A stretch of DNA of 64,000 nucleotides from Streptomyces musisoli (GCF_016741855.1 NZ_JAERRH010000011.1:124001-188000), one strand, 5' to 3'. Shown: positions 53,860 to 64,000, counted from the first letter of the stretch. Numbers and translations: made by a program. Notes: generated by a model not told the origin, from the letters alone.

Positions 53860-56800
53860 ATGCGCTTCGGCATCCTGGGCCCGGTCGAGATCCACATCGA
53901 TGACGGCGCTCCCCTCGACCCCGGCGGACCGCGGCCCCGCGCCCTGCTCACGCTGCTGCTGCTCGACGCCGGCCGTGCGGTCTCGGTCGAACGCCTGCTG
54001 GACGGTCTGTACGGCGCCGAGCCGCCCGCCGGGGCCACGGGCGCCCTCCAGTCGCAGATCTCGCGCCTGCGCCGGCGGCTCGCACCGCACGCCGGCATCG
54101 ACGCCGTCCCCGCCGGCTACGCCCTCGCCGTCGACCCGGACACCGTCGACGTGCACCGCTTCGCCCGCCTGGCCGCCGAGGGCCGTACGGCGCTCGGCGC
54201 CGGCGACCACCTCCGGGCCGTGGCCCTCCTGCGGGACGCCCTCGCGCTGTGGCGCGGGCCCGCGCTGCCCGACCTGCCGGACGCGCACGCCGAACGGTCC
54301 CGGCTCGACGAGCTGCGGCTGACCGCCGTACGGGACCGAATAGAGGCGGAGCTGGGGGCCGGGGGCGGGCCGGAGCTGGTGCCCGAGCTGCGGGCGCTGC
54401 TCGACGGGCATCCGCTGGACGAACGGCTGTACGGGCAGCTGATGCGGGCCCTGCACGCGGCCGGGCGGCCCGCCGAGGCGCTCGCGGTGTTCGCCGAGGC
54501 GCGGCGCACGCTCGCCGACGAGCTGGGCGCCGATCCGTCGCCCGAGCTGTCCGCGCTCCATCTCCAGTTGCTCCGGGACGGCTCCGAGGCACCGGCCCGG
54601 CCCCGGCTCCCGGCGCAGCTCACCCGGTTCGTGGGCCGTGAGGCGGAGCTGGCCCGGATCGACGAGGCGCTGGCCGGCTCACGGCTGGTGACGCTGACCG
54701 GTCCCGGCGGTGTCGGCAAGACCCGGCTCGCGCTGGAGGCGGCCCGGGCCCGCACCGGCACGGACGCGGCCCCGTCCGGCACCGGCACGCCCCCGCACAC
54801 GGCAGCCGCCGCAACCGCCACCGGCACCGGCACACCCCCATCCGGCACCACCACCCCCACAACAGCCGCCACAACCCCCACCAGCACACCCCCGCCCGGC
54901 ACCACCGATCCGGCAGCGGCCGCCGCGGCCCCCGCCGGTGCCGCCGGACCCGCAGCGGCTCGCCGCGCCCGTGCGGAACCGTCGCGTGCCGTGCCGGAGG
55001 TGTGCCTGGTCGAGCTGGCGCCGCTCGCCGACGGTGCGCGGATCCCGTACGCGGTGCTGGCGGCGCTCGGGGTGCGGGACGGTTTCCGCAGCCCCGCCAC
55101 GGACGCCCTGGAGCGGCTGCTGGCCGCGCTGGCGGACCGTGAGGTGCTGCTGGTGCTCGACAACTGCGAGCACCTCGTCGAGGACGCCGCCCGCACGGCT
55201 GCGCTGCTGCTGGGCGCCTGCCCCGGGGTCCGTGTCCTGGCGACCAGCCGGGAGTCGCTGGGCATCACCGGCGAGGTGCTGGTGCCGGTGCCGCCGCTGT
55301 CCGAGGAGCCCGCCGTGCGGCTGCTGCTGGACCGGGCACGGGCGGTGCGGCCCGGTTTCGACGGCCACGCGCGCGTGCCCGAGATCTGCCGGGCGCTGGA
55401 CGGGCTGCCGCTGGCGATCGAGCTGGCGGCGGCCCGGCTGCGCACACTCTCGGTGGCGGAGCTGGCGGACCGGCTGCACGACCGGTTCCGGGTGCTCACG
55501 CGCGGCGACCGCGCCAAGGCGCCGAGGCACCGCACGCTGCGGGCGGTGGTGGAGTGGAGCTGGGAGCTGCTCGACGAGACGGAGCGGGACCTGGCGAGCA
55601 GGCTGACCGTCTTCGCGGGCGGTGCCACCCTGGACGCCGTGGCGGCCGTGTGCGGGGTGCCGTATCCGGAGGATCCGCTGGCCTCCCTGGTGGAGAAGTC
55701 GTTCCTCGAGGTGTCCGACGGGCGCTACCGGATGCTGGAGACGATCCGCGCCTTCGCCGCCGAGTCGCTCGACGGGCCGCGGGAGCTGCGGGCGGCGCAC
55801 GCGGCCTACTTCCGGGGGCTGGCCGAGCAGGCGGAGCCGCGGCTGCGCGGCGCCGATCAGCTGCCCTGGCTGGACCGGCTGGCCGCCGAACAGGACAACC
55901 TCGACGCCGCCCTGCGGTATCTGACGGAGACGGCCCCGCGGGACGCGCTGCGGCTGACGGCCGCCCTGACCTGGTTCCGGCGGCTGCGGGGCCTGCACGG
56001 CGACCGTGTGCCACGGGCCCGCGCGCTGCTCGCCGCGGTCGGTGCCGAGCCGCCGCCCGGCCTGGCCGAGGAGTACGCCCTGTGCACGATGGACGCCGTC
56101 TCCGGACGGGGCGACGACCCGGAGGACGCCGGCCTCGTCGCGCGCGCGGCCGCCGTCATGGACACCTTGAAGCACCCGCTGCGGCTGCCGTTCACGGTGA
56201 TCCTGTGGTCCCTCACCGGCGGCCCCCAGCTGACGGTGAACGAGCATGTGCGCGCGCAGCTGGAGGGGGACCCCTGGGGTTTGCCCCTGCTGGATCTCGG
56301 CCTCGCCTACCAGGAGATGTTCGCGGGACGCGCCGCGTCCGCGGAGGCCGGCTTCACGCGCGCGTGGGAGGGCTTCCGGGCGACGGGCGACCGCTGGGGC
56401 ATGGCCAACTGCCTGGATCCGCTGGGCATGTTCGCGTACGCACGCGGCGCCTACCCACAGGCGCTGGCCCTGCTGGACGAGGGCCTGGTCCACGTCCGGG
56501 AACTGGACGCACCCGAGGAGACCGCCGACCTGCTGCGCACGCGGGCGGTGGTGCTGCTGGCCCAGGGGGCGCGGACGGAGGCCGCGGCGCACTTCGCCCG
56601 CTCCGGCGATCTCGCCCGGGCCGCCGGGGCGACCGACAAGGTGGCCGGTGCGCTGCGGGGCCTCGGGGACGTCGCCCGGCTGGCCGGGGACCCGACACGC
56701 GCACGCGTGCACTACGAGAACGCCCTGGAGGCCTGCGCGGCCACCTGGTTCAGCGTCGGCGAGACGGTGCGGATCCTCATCGGGCTGGGCCGCGCGTGCC

Positions 56801-57105
56801 TGGCCGAGGGCGACGCCGACACCGCCCGCGACTGGCTCGCCCAGGCCCGCGCGCAGGCCCTGGAGACGCCCGACGCGCTCCTGCTGGCCGATGTCGCCGA
56901 CGCGCTCGCGGCCGTCGCCCCGCGGCCGGCGGGGGCGGCCGAACTGCTCGGCGCCGCCGAGGGCCTGCGCGGAGCGCCCCTGCACGGCGACCCCGACGTC
57001 GCGCGGACGACGGACCGCACGCGCGCGTGCCTGTCCACGCAGGAGTACGCCAGGGCCTACGAGCAGGGCCGGCGCCTGCGGTCGGCGGCGGTCAGCGAAC
57101 GGTAG
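53860..57105 (+). CDS. AfsR/SARP-type transcriptional regulator (BTAD and NB-ARC)
   Basis: A 1081-residue regulator. Order: OmpR-type winged helix (residues about 10-90, RALLTLLLLDAGRAVSVERL), BTAD domain (to about 235, ALALWRGPALPDLPD), NB-ARC ATPase with Walker A TGPGGVGKTRLALEA near residue 287 and LLVLDNCEHLVEDAA, then a helical TPR-like C-terminus. Such proteins activate secondary-metabolite genes. Residues about 298-375, just after Walker A, are a Thr/Pro/Ala insertion not expected in the fold. The ATG at 53860 has no clear Shine-Dalgarno. It lies 27 bases before an FAD monooxygenase gene, a likely target or co-transcribed partner, and the pair interrupts the usual rpmB-thiD neighbourhood. 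Confidence 0.9.
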   Translation: MRFGILGPVEIHIDDGAPLDPGGPRPRALLTLLLLDAGRAVSVERLLDGLYGAEPPAGATGALQSQISRLRRRLAPHAGIDAVPAGYALAVDPDTVDVHRFARLAAEGRTALGAGDHLRAVALLRDALALWRGPALPDLPDAHAERSRLDELRLTAVRDRIEAELGAGGGPELVPELRALLDGHPLDERLYGQLMRALHAAGRPAEALAVFAEARRTLADELGADPSPELSALHLQLLRDGSEAPARPRLPAQLTRFVGREAELARIDEALAGSRLVTLTGPGGVGKTRLALEAARARTGTDAAPSGTGTPPHTAAAATATGTGTPPSGTTTPTTAATTPTSTPPPGTTDPAAAAAAPAGAAGPAAARRARAEPSRAVPEVCLVELAPLADGARIPYAVLAALGVRDGFRSPATDALERLLAALADREVLLVLDNCEHLVEDAARTAALLLGACPGVRVLATSRESLGITGEVLVPVPPLSEEPAVRLLLDRARAVRPGFDGHARVPEICRALDGLPLAIELAAARLRTLSVAELADRLHDRFRVLTRGDRAKAPRHRTLRAVVEWSWELLDETERDLASRLTVFAGGATLDAVAAVCGVPYPEDPLASLVEKSFLEVSDGRYRMLETIRAFAAESLDGPRELRAAHAAYFRGLAEQAEPRLRGADQLPWLDRLAAEQDNLDAALRYLTETAPRDALRLTAALTWFRRLRGLHGDRVPRARALLAAVGAEPPPGLAEEYALCTMDAVSGRGDDPEDAGLVARAAAVMDTLKHPLRLPFTVILWSLTGGPQLTVNEHVRAQLEGDPWGLPLLDLGLAYQEMFAGRAASAEAGFTRAWEGFRATGDRWGMANCLDPLGMFAYARGAYPQALALLDEGLVHVRELDAPEETADLLRTRAVVLLAQGARTEAAAHFARSGDLARAAGATDKVAGALRGLGDVARLAGDPTRARVHYENALEACAATWFSVGETVRILIGLGRACLAEGDADTARDWLAQARAQALETPDALLLADVADALAAVAPRPAGAAELLGAAEGLRGAPLHGDPDVARTTDRTRACLSTQEYARAYEQGRRLRSAAVSER

Positions 57106-57140
57106 GAACACGGTAAGCGGGGTCCAGGACAGTGGCCGGC

Positions 57141-58323
57141 ATGACGAAGACACACGACCTCGGCCACCTGTCCGTCCTGATCTCCGGCGCCAGCGTCGCC
57201 GGCCCGGCCCTCGCCCTGAACCTGGCCCGCTACGGCGCCCGGGTCACGGTCGTGGAGAAGGCGCCCGCACTGCGCGCGGGCGGCTTCGCCGTCGACTTCC
57301 GGGGACACGTCCACCGCAGGGTGCTCACCGCGATGGGCATCTGGGACGACATCCACGCCCACCAGACCCGCATGGGCCGCCAGAGCGTCGTCGCCGCCGA
57401 CGGCACCCCGCGCGTGGACCTGCCCGCGGAGATGATGAGCGGCGACGTGGAGATCTTCCGCGGCGACCTGGCCCGGATCATGTACGAGCGCACGAAGGAC
57501 GCGGTGGAGTACGTCTTCGGTGACTCCGTCACCACGCTGACCGACACCCCCCAGGGTGTCGAGGTCACCTTCGAACGGGGCGCGCCCCGCCGCTTCGACC
57601 TCGTCGTCGGCGCCGACGGCCTGCACTCCGCCACCCGCCGCCTGGCGTTCGGCGACGAGTCCCGCCACCTGCGCTTCCTCGACCACTACGTGGCCGGCTT
57701 CACCATCCCCAACCACTTGGGCCTGAACCGCACCGGCCGCCTGTACACCGAGCCCGGCCGGTGCGTCGGCATCAGCAACTACGACGGCGACCCGGAACGC
57801 GCGGGCGCCCTGCTGGTCTTCCGGTCCGAGCAGCTGGCGTACGACCGGAAGGACATCACGGCGCAGAAGCGGATCCTCGCCGAGCGGTTCGCCGGGATGG
57901 GCTGGGAGACGCCGGCCGTGCTGAAGGGCCTCGCGGACGCCGACGAGCTGTACTTCGACGCCATCGCGCAGATCCACATCGACCGTCTCGCCAAGGGCCG
58001 GGTGGCGCTGCTCGGGGACGCCGGGTACGGGGCGACGATGGGCGGCATGGGCACGGGTGTGGCGATCGTCGCGGCCTACGTCCTCGCCGGTGAGCTGGCG
58101 CTGGCGGGCGGCGACCACCGGACCGCGCTGCCCGCCTACGAGAGCCGGATCCGGGACTTCGCCAAGGGGTGCCAGAAGATCGCCGGCAACGCGGGGCCGT
58201 TCTTCGCGCCGGCCACCGAGCGGCGCATCCGCAGCCGGGACCGGATGTACCGGCTGCTCAGCTCCCGGATGCTGGCCGGGTTCTTCAAGCGGCTGACGGA
58301 GAAGGCGGCGACCGCCATCGACC

Positions 58324-58343
<20 letters not shown>
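57141..58343 (+). CDS. FAD-dependent aromatic monooxygenase-like protein
   Basis: A 400-residue group A flavoprotein monooxygenase. The N-terminal FAD fold is [20 protein letters not shown] with [11 protein letters not shown], the DG motif is [16 protein letters not shown], and the GD motif is [19 protein letters not shown]. Family members hydroxylate aromatic or polyketide substrates and some inactivate antibiotics; the substrate is not predictable here. The ATG at 57141 is used, with AGGAC 11 bases upstream; a GTG at 57132 is the alternative. It follows the AfsR-like gene closely and overlaps the convergent thiD end by 20 bases. Confidence 0.88.
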
Positions 58344-59129
<786 letters not shown>

Positions 59130-59133
<4 letters not shown>

Positions 59134-60095
59134 GACTCGATGTCCCCGAAGTGGTCCCAGCCGCCCTTGCTGGTCCAGGGCGCCCCGTCGACGGTCACCT
59201 GGGGCAGCGCGGAGGGGTTGAGGACCTCGCCGATGACCTTCCAGCGGGCCGGGAGCTTGGCGTCCTGCGGGAAGGTGGCCACGATCGCGTGGTCCTCTCC
59301 CCCGCTCAGCACCCATTGCAGCGGGTCCACGCCGACGGCCTGCCCGATGTCGTTCATCTGCGTCGGGATGTCGATCGCGCCGGAGCGGATGTCGATGCGG
59401 ACCTTGCTGGCCTCGGCGATGTGCCCGAGGTCGGCGATCAGGCCGTCGCTCACGTCGCACATCGCGGTGGCGCCGAGCGCCGCGGCGGCCGGGCCCGCGT
59501 GGTACGGCGGCTCGGGGCGCCGGTGGGCCTCCACGAAGGCACGCGGCGAGCGGAAGCCGCGGGAGAGCACCGCGTAGCCGGCGGCGGACCAGCCCAGCCA
59601 GCCGGTGACGGCGACCAGGTCCCCGGGCTGGGCACCCGCGCGCGTGACGGGCTCCTGGTTGCGCAGGTCGCCGAGCGCGGTGATCGACACCATGATCGTG
59701 TCGCCGCGTACGACGTCCCCGCCGACCACGGAGGCGCCGGCGACCTGGCACTCGTCGCGCAGGCCGTCCATCAGCTCGGTGGGCCAGGTGACCGGCAGTT
59801 CGGCCGGGACGACCAGACCGAGCAGCAGCGCGGTCGGGACGGCGCCCATCGCCGCGATGTCCGCGAGGTTCTGCGCGGCGGCCTTGCGGCCGACGTCGTA
59901 GGCCGTGGACCAGTCACGGCGGAAGTGCCGGCCCTCCAGCAGGATGTCGGTGCTCGCCACCACCCGGCGGTCGGGGGCGGCGACCACCGCGGCGTCGTCG
60001 CCGGGGCCGACCCGGACCGCCGGAGTGGTGGTGAGACGGGAGGTGAGCTCCCTGATGAGCCCGAACTCCCCGAGCTCACCAACAGTGCCCTTCAT
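59130..60095 (-). CDS. thiL: thiamine-monophosphate kinase
   Basis: ThiL makes thiamine pyrophosphate from the monophosphate, the last step of the pathway. The 321-residue protein starts [20 protein letters not shown], with [57 protein letters not shown] and [15 protein letters not shown]. The ATG at 60095 has AAGGGAC and GGGGAG upstream. It heads a thiL-thiD operon. No TPP riboswitch was recognised in the upstream 270 bases, though one could be missed by eye. Confidence 0.96.
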
Positions 60096-60364
60096 GTCCC
60101 TTGCTCCCCTTCTCTCCCTTGCCGTGCCCGGTCGCGCGTCATCAGTGTCCCCGATACGGTCGAGGTGTCCGTCCTCGCGGTCGTGTACGACTGTCCACGC
60201 GGCCGTGCCGACCGTCTGCACGGTCCAGGTGACCGTCAACGTCCGTGGTGCCTGCACCCTGGCGCGCAAGCCCGGTTCCCGCAGGTCTCCCCGCGGGGAG
60301 CGGCGACGCGATACCGTGGCGTTCCTTTTCCCCACATGATCCTCGTGGCCGCTCTGGAGGTTCC

Positions 60365-60598
60365 GTGGTACAGGCGTACATCCTGATCCAGACGGAGGTC
60401 GGCAAGGCGTCGACCGTCGCCGAGACGATCAGCAAGATCCCTGGAGTGCTCCAGGCTGAGGACGTGACGGGCCCGTACGACGTCATCGTGCGCGCTCAGG
60501 CCGAGACGGTCGACGAACTCGGCCGCATGGTGGTCGCGAAGGTGCAGCAGGTGGACGGCATCACGCGCACCCTGACCTGTCCGGTCGTGCATCTGTAG
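60365..60598 (+). CDS. Lrp/AsnC ligand-binding domain protein (stand-alone RAM domain)
   Basis: A 77-residue protein that consists only of the effector-binding RAM domain of Lrp/AsnC regulators: VQAYILIQTEVGKASTVAET, VTGPYDVIVRAQAETVDELG and ITRTLTCPVVHL. There is no DNA-binding part. Stand-alone RAM proteins bind amino acids and may modulate full-length regulators. The GTG at 60365 follows GGAGG at short spacing. It is divergent from thiL. Confidence 0.9.
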   Translation: MVQAYILIQTEVGKASTVAETISKIPGVLQAEDVTGPYDVIVRAQAETVDELGRMVVAKVQQVDGITRTLTCPVVHL

Positions 60599-60618
60599 CC
60601 CCCGTCTACGCTTGGCCG

Positions 60619-61140
60619 GTGAACTTTTTCCGTCACCGGCCTTCCGCCCTGCTCGCGCCGGTCCTGCTCATCGCCGTCGCGGGCTGCTCCACGGCAGACG
60701 ACAGCCATGCCGTGGCGGTTCCCACCCCCGACGCGAAGACCGCTCCGCTCTGCCGGGACCTGGACAAGGCGCTGCCGGGCAAGGTGGACGGGCGCGACCG
60801 CCGGGACCCCGAACCCCGGTCCGCCTACACGGCGGGCTGGGGAAGCCCGGCGATCATACTGCGCTGCGGCATCGTCCGGCCGCCGAAGATGGTCGATCCG
60901 GATGTGGCGCTGGGCAAGGACCCGGACGCGATCGGCGGGGGCGTCGACGGCGTGGACTGGCTGATGGAGAAGCAGGGCGACGGGACGTGGCGGTTCACCA
61001 CGTCCGGTCGTCTCGCGTATGTGCAGGTGACGCTGCCGAAGGAGCTCTCGGGGCCGGACGACAGCGCCCAGGTGATGTCGGATCTGGCGGCGGCCGTGAA
61101 GAAGACGGTCCCCGAGGGCCAGGGCTCCATGCGGTACTGA
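60619..61140 (+). CDS. DUF3515 family lipoprotein
   Basis: A 173-residue predicted lipoprotein. The signal sequence RPSALLAPVLLIAVAGC ends in a lipobox with Cys23. The mature part matches DUF3515 as I know it, with RSAYTAGWGSPAIILRCG and GVDWLMEKQGDGTWRFTTSGR and two further cysteines that could pair. Function unknown; it would sit on the outer face of the membrane. The GTG at 60619 has no Shine-Dalgarno; TACGCT lies about 10 bases upstream, hinting at a leaderless message. It converges on ddl with a 13-base gap. Confidence 0.88.
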   Translation: MNFFRHRPSALLAPVLLIAVAGCSTADDSHAVAVPTPDAKTAPLCRDLDKALPGKVDGRDRRDPEPRSAYTAGWGSPAIILRCGIVRPPKMVDPDVALGKDPDAIGGGVDGVDWLMEKQGDGTWRFTTSGRLAYVQVTLPKELSGPDDSAQVMSDLAAAVKKTVPEGQGSMRY

Positions 61141-61153
61141 GACCGCCGCCGGG

Positions 61154-62311
61154 TCAGCGCAGGCCGGTGGAGCGGCGCAGTGCCGCCTGCACCAGGCGGT
61201 CGACCAGCTCGGGGTAGCTGATCCCGGTCGCCTGCCACATCTGCGGGTACATCGAGATCGGCGTGAAGCCGGGCATGGTGTTGATCTCGTTGATCACGAA
61301 CTCGCCGTCCTCGGTGAGGAAGAAGTCCGCGCGAACCAGGCCCTCGCAGGAGGCCGCGTCGAACGCCTCCACCGCGAGCCGCCGCACCTCGGCGGTCTCC
61401 TCGTCGGTGAGCGGGGCCGGCACGATGCCGGGCGTGGAGTCGATGTACTTGGCCTCGAAGTCGTAGTAGGCGTGCGCGTCCGGCGGGGGGATCTCGGCCG
61501 GGACGGAGGCGCGCGGACCGTCCTCGAACTCCAGGACCCCGCACTCGATCTCGCGGCCGCGCAGCGCCGCCTCGACGAGGATCTTCGGGTCGTGCCGCTG
61601 CGCCTCGGCGATCGCCTCGTCCAGTCCGGACAGGTCGTCGACCTTGGTGATGCCGATCGACGAACCGGCGCGCGCGGGCTTCACGAACAGCGGCCAGCCG
61701 TGCTCGCCCGCGAAGTCGACGATCCTCTTGCGGGCGGCGGACTCGTCCTGCGCCCACTCGCGGGGCCGGATCACCACGTACGGGCCGACCTTGAGCCCGA
61801 AGGAGGTGAAGACCCGCTTCATGTACTCCTTGTCCTGGCCGACGGCCGAGGCGAGCACGCCCGAGCCCACGTACGGCACCCCGGACAGCTCCAGGAGGCC
61901 CTGGAGGGTGCCGTCCTCGCCGTAGGGGCCGTGGAGCACCGGGAAGACCACGTCGACCTCGCCGAGCGCCTTGGGCACGGAGCCGGGCTCGCTGTAGACG
62001 ACCTCGCGGTTCGCCGGATCGACGGGGAGCACCACGCCGCCCTCGGCCGACTCCGCCAGCTCCTCGACGCGGGGGGTGCGGCGGTCGGTGATGGCCATCC
62101 GCTCCGGCTCGTCGGCCGTCAGCGCCCAGCGGCCGTCCGCGGTGATGCCGATCGGCAGGACGTCGTACTTCGTGCGGTCGATGGCCTTGAGGACGGCGCC
62201 TGCAGTGACCACGGAGATCCCGTGTTCGGAGCTGCGGCCACCGAACACGACGGCCACGCGCGGCTTGCGCGACGGCTGCTCAGGGCTCTGGGGAAGGTTC
62301 TCGGTGCTCAT
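61154..62311 (-). CDS. ddl: D-alanine--D-alanine ligase
   Basis: ATP-grasp enzyme that makes D-Ala-D-Ala for peptidoglycan. The 385-residue product has VAVVFGGRSSEHGISVVTAG, FPVLHGPYGEDGTLQGLLEL, the ATP-binding loop KPARAGSSIGITKV, and the metal-binding end FVINEINTMPGFTPISMYPQ. The residue after GEDGT and the Glu of SEHG are those of the D-Ala-forming class rather than a D-Lac ligase, judged by eye. The ATG at 62311 lacks a Shine-Dalgarno; TACTCT about 12 bases upstream suggests a leaderless start. Confidence 0.95.
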   Translation of the reverse strand: MSTENLPQSPEQPSRKPRVAVVFGGRSSEHGISVVTAGAVLKAIDRTKYDVLPIGITADGRWALTADEPERMAITDRRTPRVEELAESAEGGVVLPVDPANREVVYSEPGSVPKALGEVDVVFPVLHGPYGEDGTLQGLLELSGVPYVGSGVLASAVGQDKEYMKRVFTSFGLKVGPYVVIRPREWAQDESAARKRIVDFAGEHGWPLFVKPARAGSSIGITKVDDLSGLDEAIAEAQRHDPKILVEAALRGREIECGVLEFEDGPRASVPAEIPPPDAHAYYDFEAKYIDSTPGIVPAPLTDEETAEVRRLAVEAFDAASCEGLVRADFFLTEDGEFVINEINTMPGFTPISMYPQMWQATGISYPELVDRLVQAALRRSTGLR

Positions 62312-62438
62312 ATCGCGTTGAGAGTACCCGGAGGTAGCGTCCAAGTCAGCGCGCGCTCCCGGGCCGTCGCTCAGCGTCGCGCGGACGGTCGCACAGCGTC
62401 GCGCGGGAGGCCCGGGGCGGGGCGGTGCGGGCGGGGGC

Positions 62439-63449
62439 TCAGCGCCGCTCGGGCTTGGCGCTGCGCGCCATCAGCTCCTTGAGCGCGACGACCGGCGACT
62501 TGCCCTCGTGCACGATGCCGACGACGGTCTCGGTGATGGGCATGTCGACGTCGTGGCGGCGGGCCAGATCCAGCACGGACTCGCAGGACTTGACGCCCTC
62601 GGCGGTCTGCTTGGTGACCGCGATGGTCTCCTCCAGCGTCATGCCCTTGCCGAGGTTGGTGCCGAAGGTGTGGTTGCGGGACAGCGGCGAGGAGCAGGTG
62701 GCCACCAGGTCGCCCAGGCCCGCGAGTCCGGAGAAGGTCAGCGGGTCGGCGCCCATCGCGAGGCCGAGCCGGGTGGTCTCGGCGAGGCCGCGCGTGATGA
62801 GCGAGCCCTTGGCGTTGTCGCCGAGTCCCATGCCGTCGGCGATGCCGACCGCGAGCCCGATGACGTTCTTGACCGCGCCGGCGAGTTCGCAGCCGACGAC
62901 GTCGGTGTTGGTGTACGGCCGGAAGTACGGCGTGTGGCAGGCGGCCTGGAGCCGCTGGGCGACCTGTTCGTCGGTGCAGGCCACGACGGCGAGGGCGGGC
63001 ATGCGGGCGGCGATCTCGCGGGCCAGGTTGGGTCCGGTGACCACCGCGACCCGGTCGGCGCCGACCTTGGCGACGTCCTCGATGACCTCGCTCATCCGCA
63101 TGGTGGAGCCGAGTTCGACACCCTTCATCAGGGAGACGAGGACGGTGTCCGGCGCGAGCAGCGGGGTCCACTCGGCGAGGTTGGCGCGCAGCGTCTGGGA
63201 GGGGATCGCGAGGACCGTGAAGTCCGCGTCGCGCAGCGCCTCGGCGGCGTCGGCGGTGGCGCGCAGGTTCCTGGGGAGTTCCACGCCGGGCAGGTAGTCG
63301 GGGTTGGTCCGGGTGGAGTTGACCGCCTCGGCCAGCTCCGGCCGGCGGGCCCACAGGGTCACGTCACAGCCGGCGTCGGCGAGCACCATGCCGAAGGCGG
63401 TGCCCCACGAACCGGTGCCCATGACGGCCGCCCGCACAGGCTTGCTCAC
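62439..63449 (-). CDS. gpsA: glycerol-3-phosphate dehydrogenase [NAD(P)+]
   Basis: Makes sn-glycerol 3-phosphate for phospholipid synthesis from dihydroxyacetone phosphate. The 336-residue product has the nucleotide-binding loop AAVMGTGSWGTAFGMVLAD, SLMKGVELGS, VVTGPNLAREIA, the catalytic Lys in AGAVKNVIGLAVGIADGM, and GLAGLGDLVATC. The GTG at 63449 overlaps the TGA of the upstream plsC-type gene and follows GGAAGGG, so glycerol-3-phosphate supply and acylation are coupled. ddl follows 127 bases downstream. Confidence 0.96.
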   Translation of the reverse strand: MSKPVRAAVMGTGSWGTAFGMVLADAGCDVTLWARRPELAEAVNSTRTNPDYLPGVELPRNLRATADAAEALRDADFTVLAIPSQTLRANLAEWTPLLAPDTVLVSLMKGVELGSTMRMSEVIEDVAKVGADRVAVVTGPNLAREIAARMPALAVVACTDEQVAQRLQAACHTPYFRPYTNTDVVGCELAGAVKNVIGLAVGIADGMGLGDNAKGSLITRGLAETTRLGLAMGADPLTFSGLAGLGDLVATCSSPLSRNHTFGTNLGKGMTLEETIAVTKQTAEGVKSCESVLDLARRHDVDMPITETVVGIVHEGKSPVVALKELMARSAKPERR

Positions 63450-64000
63450 TTGCTCTGCCCTTCCGTTTGCTTGCCGTGCGTCTGTGCCTGGGTGCGGCGC
63501 CGCTGCTCGATGCGCTCGCGGCGCGGGTCGTACGGCGTCTTCGGGGCCTTCTCGCCGCGGATCTCCTCCAGCCGGCGGGTGATGGCCGCCATGATGACCT
63601 CGGTGGCTTCCTTCAGCACCTCGGGGGTCATCTCCCGGTCGTAGAAGCGGGAGAGGTCCACGGGCGGGCCCGCCAGCACCCGGTGGGTCTTGCGCGGGAA
63701 GAGGTTCGGCTTCTTGGCGTACGGCGGCAGCAGTTCGTTGGCGCCCCACTGGGCGACCGGGATGACCGGGCACTTGGTCTGGAGGGCGACCCGGGCGGCG
63801 CCGGTCTTGCCGGTCATGGGCCAGCCGTTCGGGTCGCGGGTCAGGGTGCCCTCGGGGTAGAAGGCGACGCACTCGCCGCGTTCCACGGCGTCGATCGCGG
63901 CGCGGAAGGCGCTGAGCGCGTCCGTGGACTCGCGGTAGACGGGGATCTGCCCGGTGCCGCGCATGGCGGCGCCGACGAATCCCTTCTTGAAAAGGCCGCT
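63446..64000 (-). CDS. plsC: 1-acyl-glycerol-3-phosphate acyltransferase (5' end outside window)
   Basis: The last 184 or so residues of a PlsC-family acyltransferase that makes phosphatidic acid. The N-terminal HxxxxD motif lies beyond the right edge. Visible are SGLFKKGFVGAAMRGTGQIP, the motif III glycerol-phosphate site FYPEGTLTRDP, motif IV CPVIPVAQWG, and a basic C-terminal tail. Its TGA overlaps the gpsA start (GTGA), so the two lipid genes are coupled. Confidence 0.93.
   Translation of the reverse strand, partial: SGLFKKGFVGAAMRGTGQIPVYRESTDALSAFRAAIDAVERGECVAFYPEGTLTRDPNGWPMTGKTGAARVALQTKCPVIPVAQWGANELLPPYAKKPNLFPRKTHRVLAGPPVDLSRFYDREMTPEVLKEATEVIMAAITRRLEEIRGEKAPKTPYDPRRERIEQRRRTQAQTHGKQTEGQSK

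Noticed and set aside
60096-60364. TPP riboswitch upstream of thiL
   Set aside because: I could not find the CTGAGA and related conserved elements in the correct order; a covariance search would be decisive.

Overview
The window is a piece of a Streptomyces chromosome. Base composition is very GC-rich, third codon positions are almost all G or C, GTG starts are common, and the gene order is the conserved genus backbone that in S. coelicolor carries sipW-sipZ, rplS-trmD-rimM-rpsP, ftsH, ffh, glnD-glnK-amtB, nsdA, ftsY, smc, mutM, rnc, rpmF, coaD, recG, rpmB, thiD-thiL, ddl and gpsA (recalled, not searched). No rRNA, tRNA, CRISPR array, phage or insertion sequence was recognised. Two genes are cut by the edges: comM/yifB at the left and a plsC-type acyltransferase at the right.

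Layout. 1-6.0 kb: comM-like ATPase, yraN, a DUF2469 gene, a NUDIX gene and four adjacent type I signal peptidases (sipZ, sipY, sipX, sipW), all on the minus strand. 6.1-9.7 kb: ribosome and tRNA biogenesis block (rplS, trmD, rimM, khpA, rpsP) and a SprT-like gene. 10.3-11.1 kb: methyltransferase on the plus strand. 11.2-19.1 kb: ftsH, ffh and the nitrogen operon amtB-glnK-glnD with a GlnR-type box upstream. 19.7-23.6 kb: nsdA, a small Prim-Pol-like gene and ftsY. 23.8-28.1 kb: NCS1 permease, luciferase-like oxidoreductase and glucose permease glcP. 28.3-37.5 kb: smc, small coiled-coil protein, acylphosphatase, surface CAP-domain protein, membrane protein, a repeat-rich intergenic region, and a flavodoxin/HxlR divergent pair. 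37.5-46.0 kb: mutM, rnc, rpmF, yceD, a DivIVA-like gene, coaD, rsmD and recG. 46.2-51.1 kb: an HSP90-like gene translationally coupled to a large TPR-type gene. 51.3-64.0 kb: DAK2 kinase-like protein, rpmB, an AfsR/SARP-type regulator, an FAD monooxygenase, thiD-thiL, a Lrp-type ligand-binding protein, a DUF3515 lipoprotein, ddl, gpsA and plsC.

Functionally, protein export (signal peptidases, SRP Ffh, FtsY, FtsH), translation (L19, S16, L32, L28, TrmD, RimM, RsmD), chromosome maintenance (Smc, RecG, MutM), nitrogen sensing (AmtB, GlnK, GlnD), carbon uptake (GlcP) and cofactor or envelope precursor synthesis (ThiD, ThiL, CoaD, Ddl, GpsA, PlsC) are packed together.

The most unusual content is inside core genes. 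recG carries a 338-codon intein in its Walker A loop with the Trp/Cys/Thr signature of class 3 inteins and two LAGLIDADG-type motifs. The hinge of smc carries about 110-125 extra residues of degenerate tandem repeat that include a short element I recall as widely dispersed in Streptomyces genomes. Several other genes (NUDIX, DAK2 protein, AfsR-like regulator, TPR protein, CAP protein) carry in-frame low-complexity expansions. Several exact palindromes and tandem repeats mark intergenic control regions.
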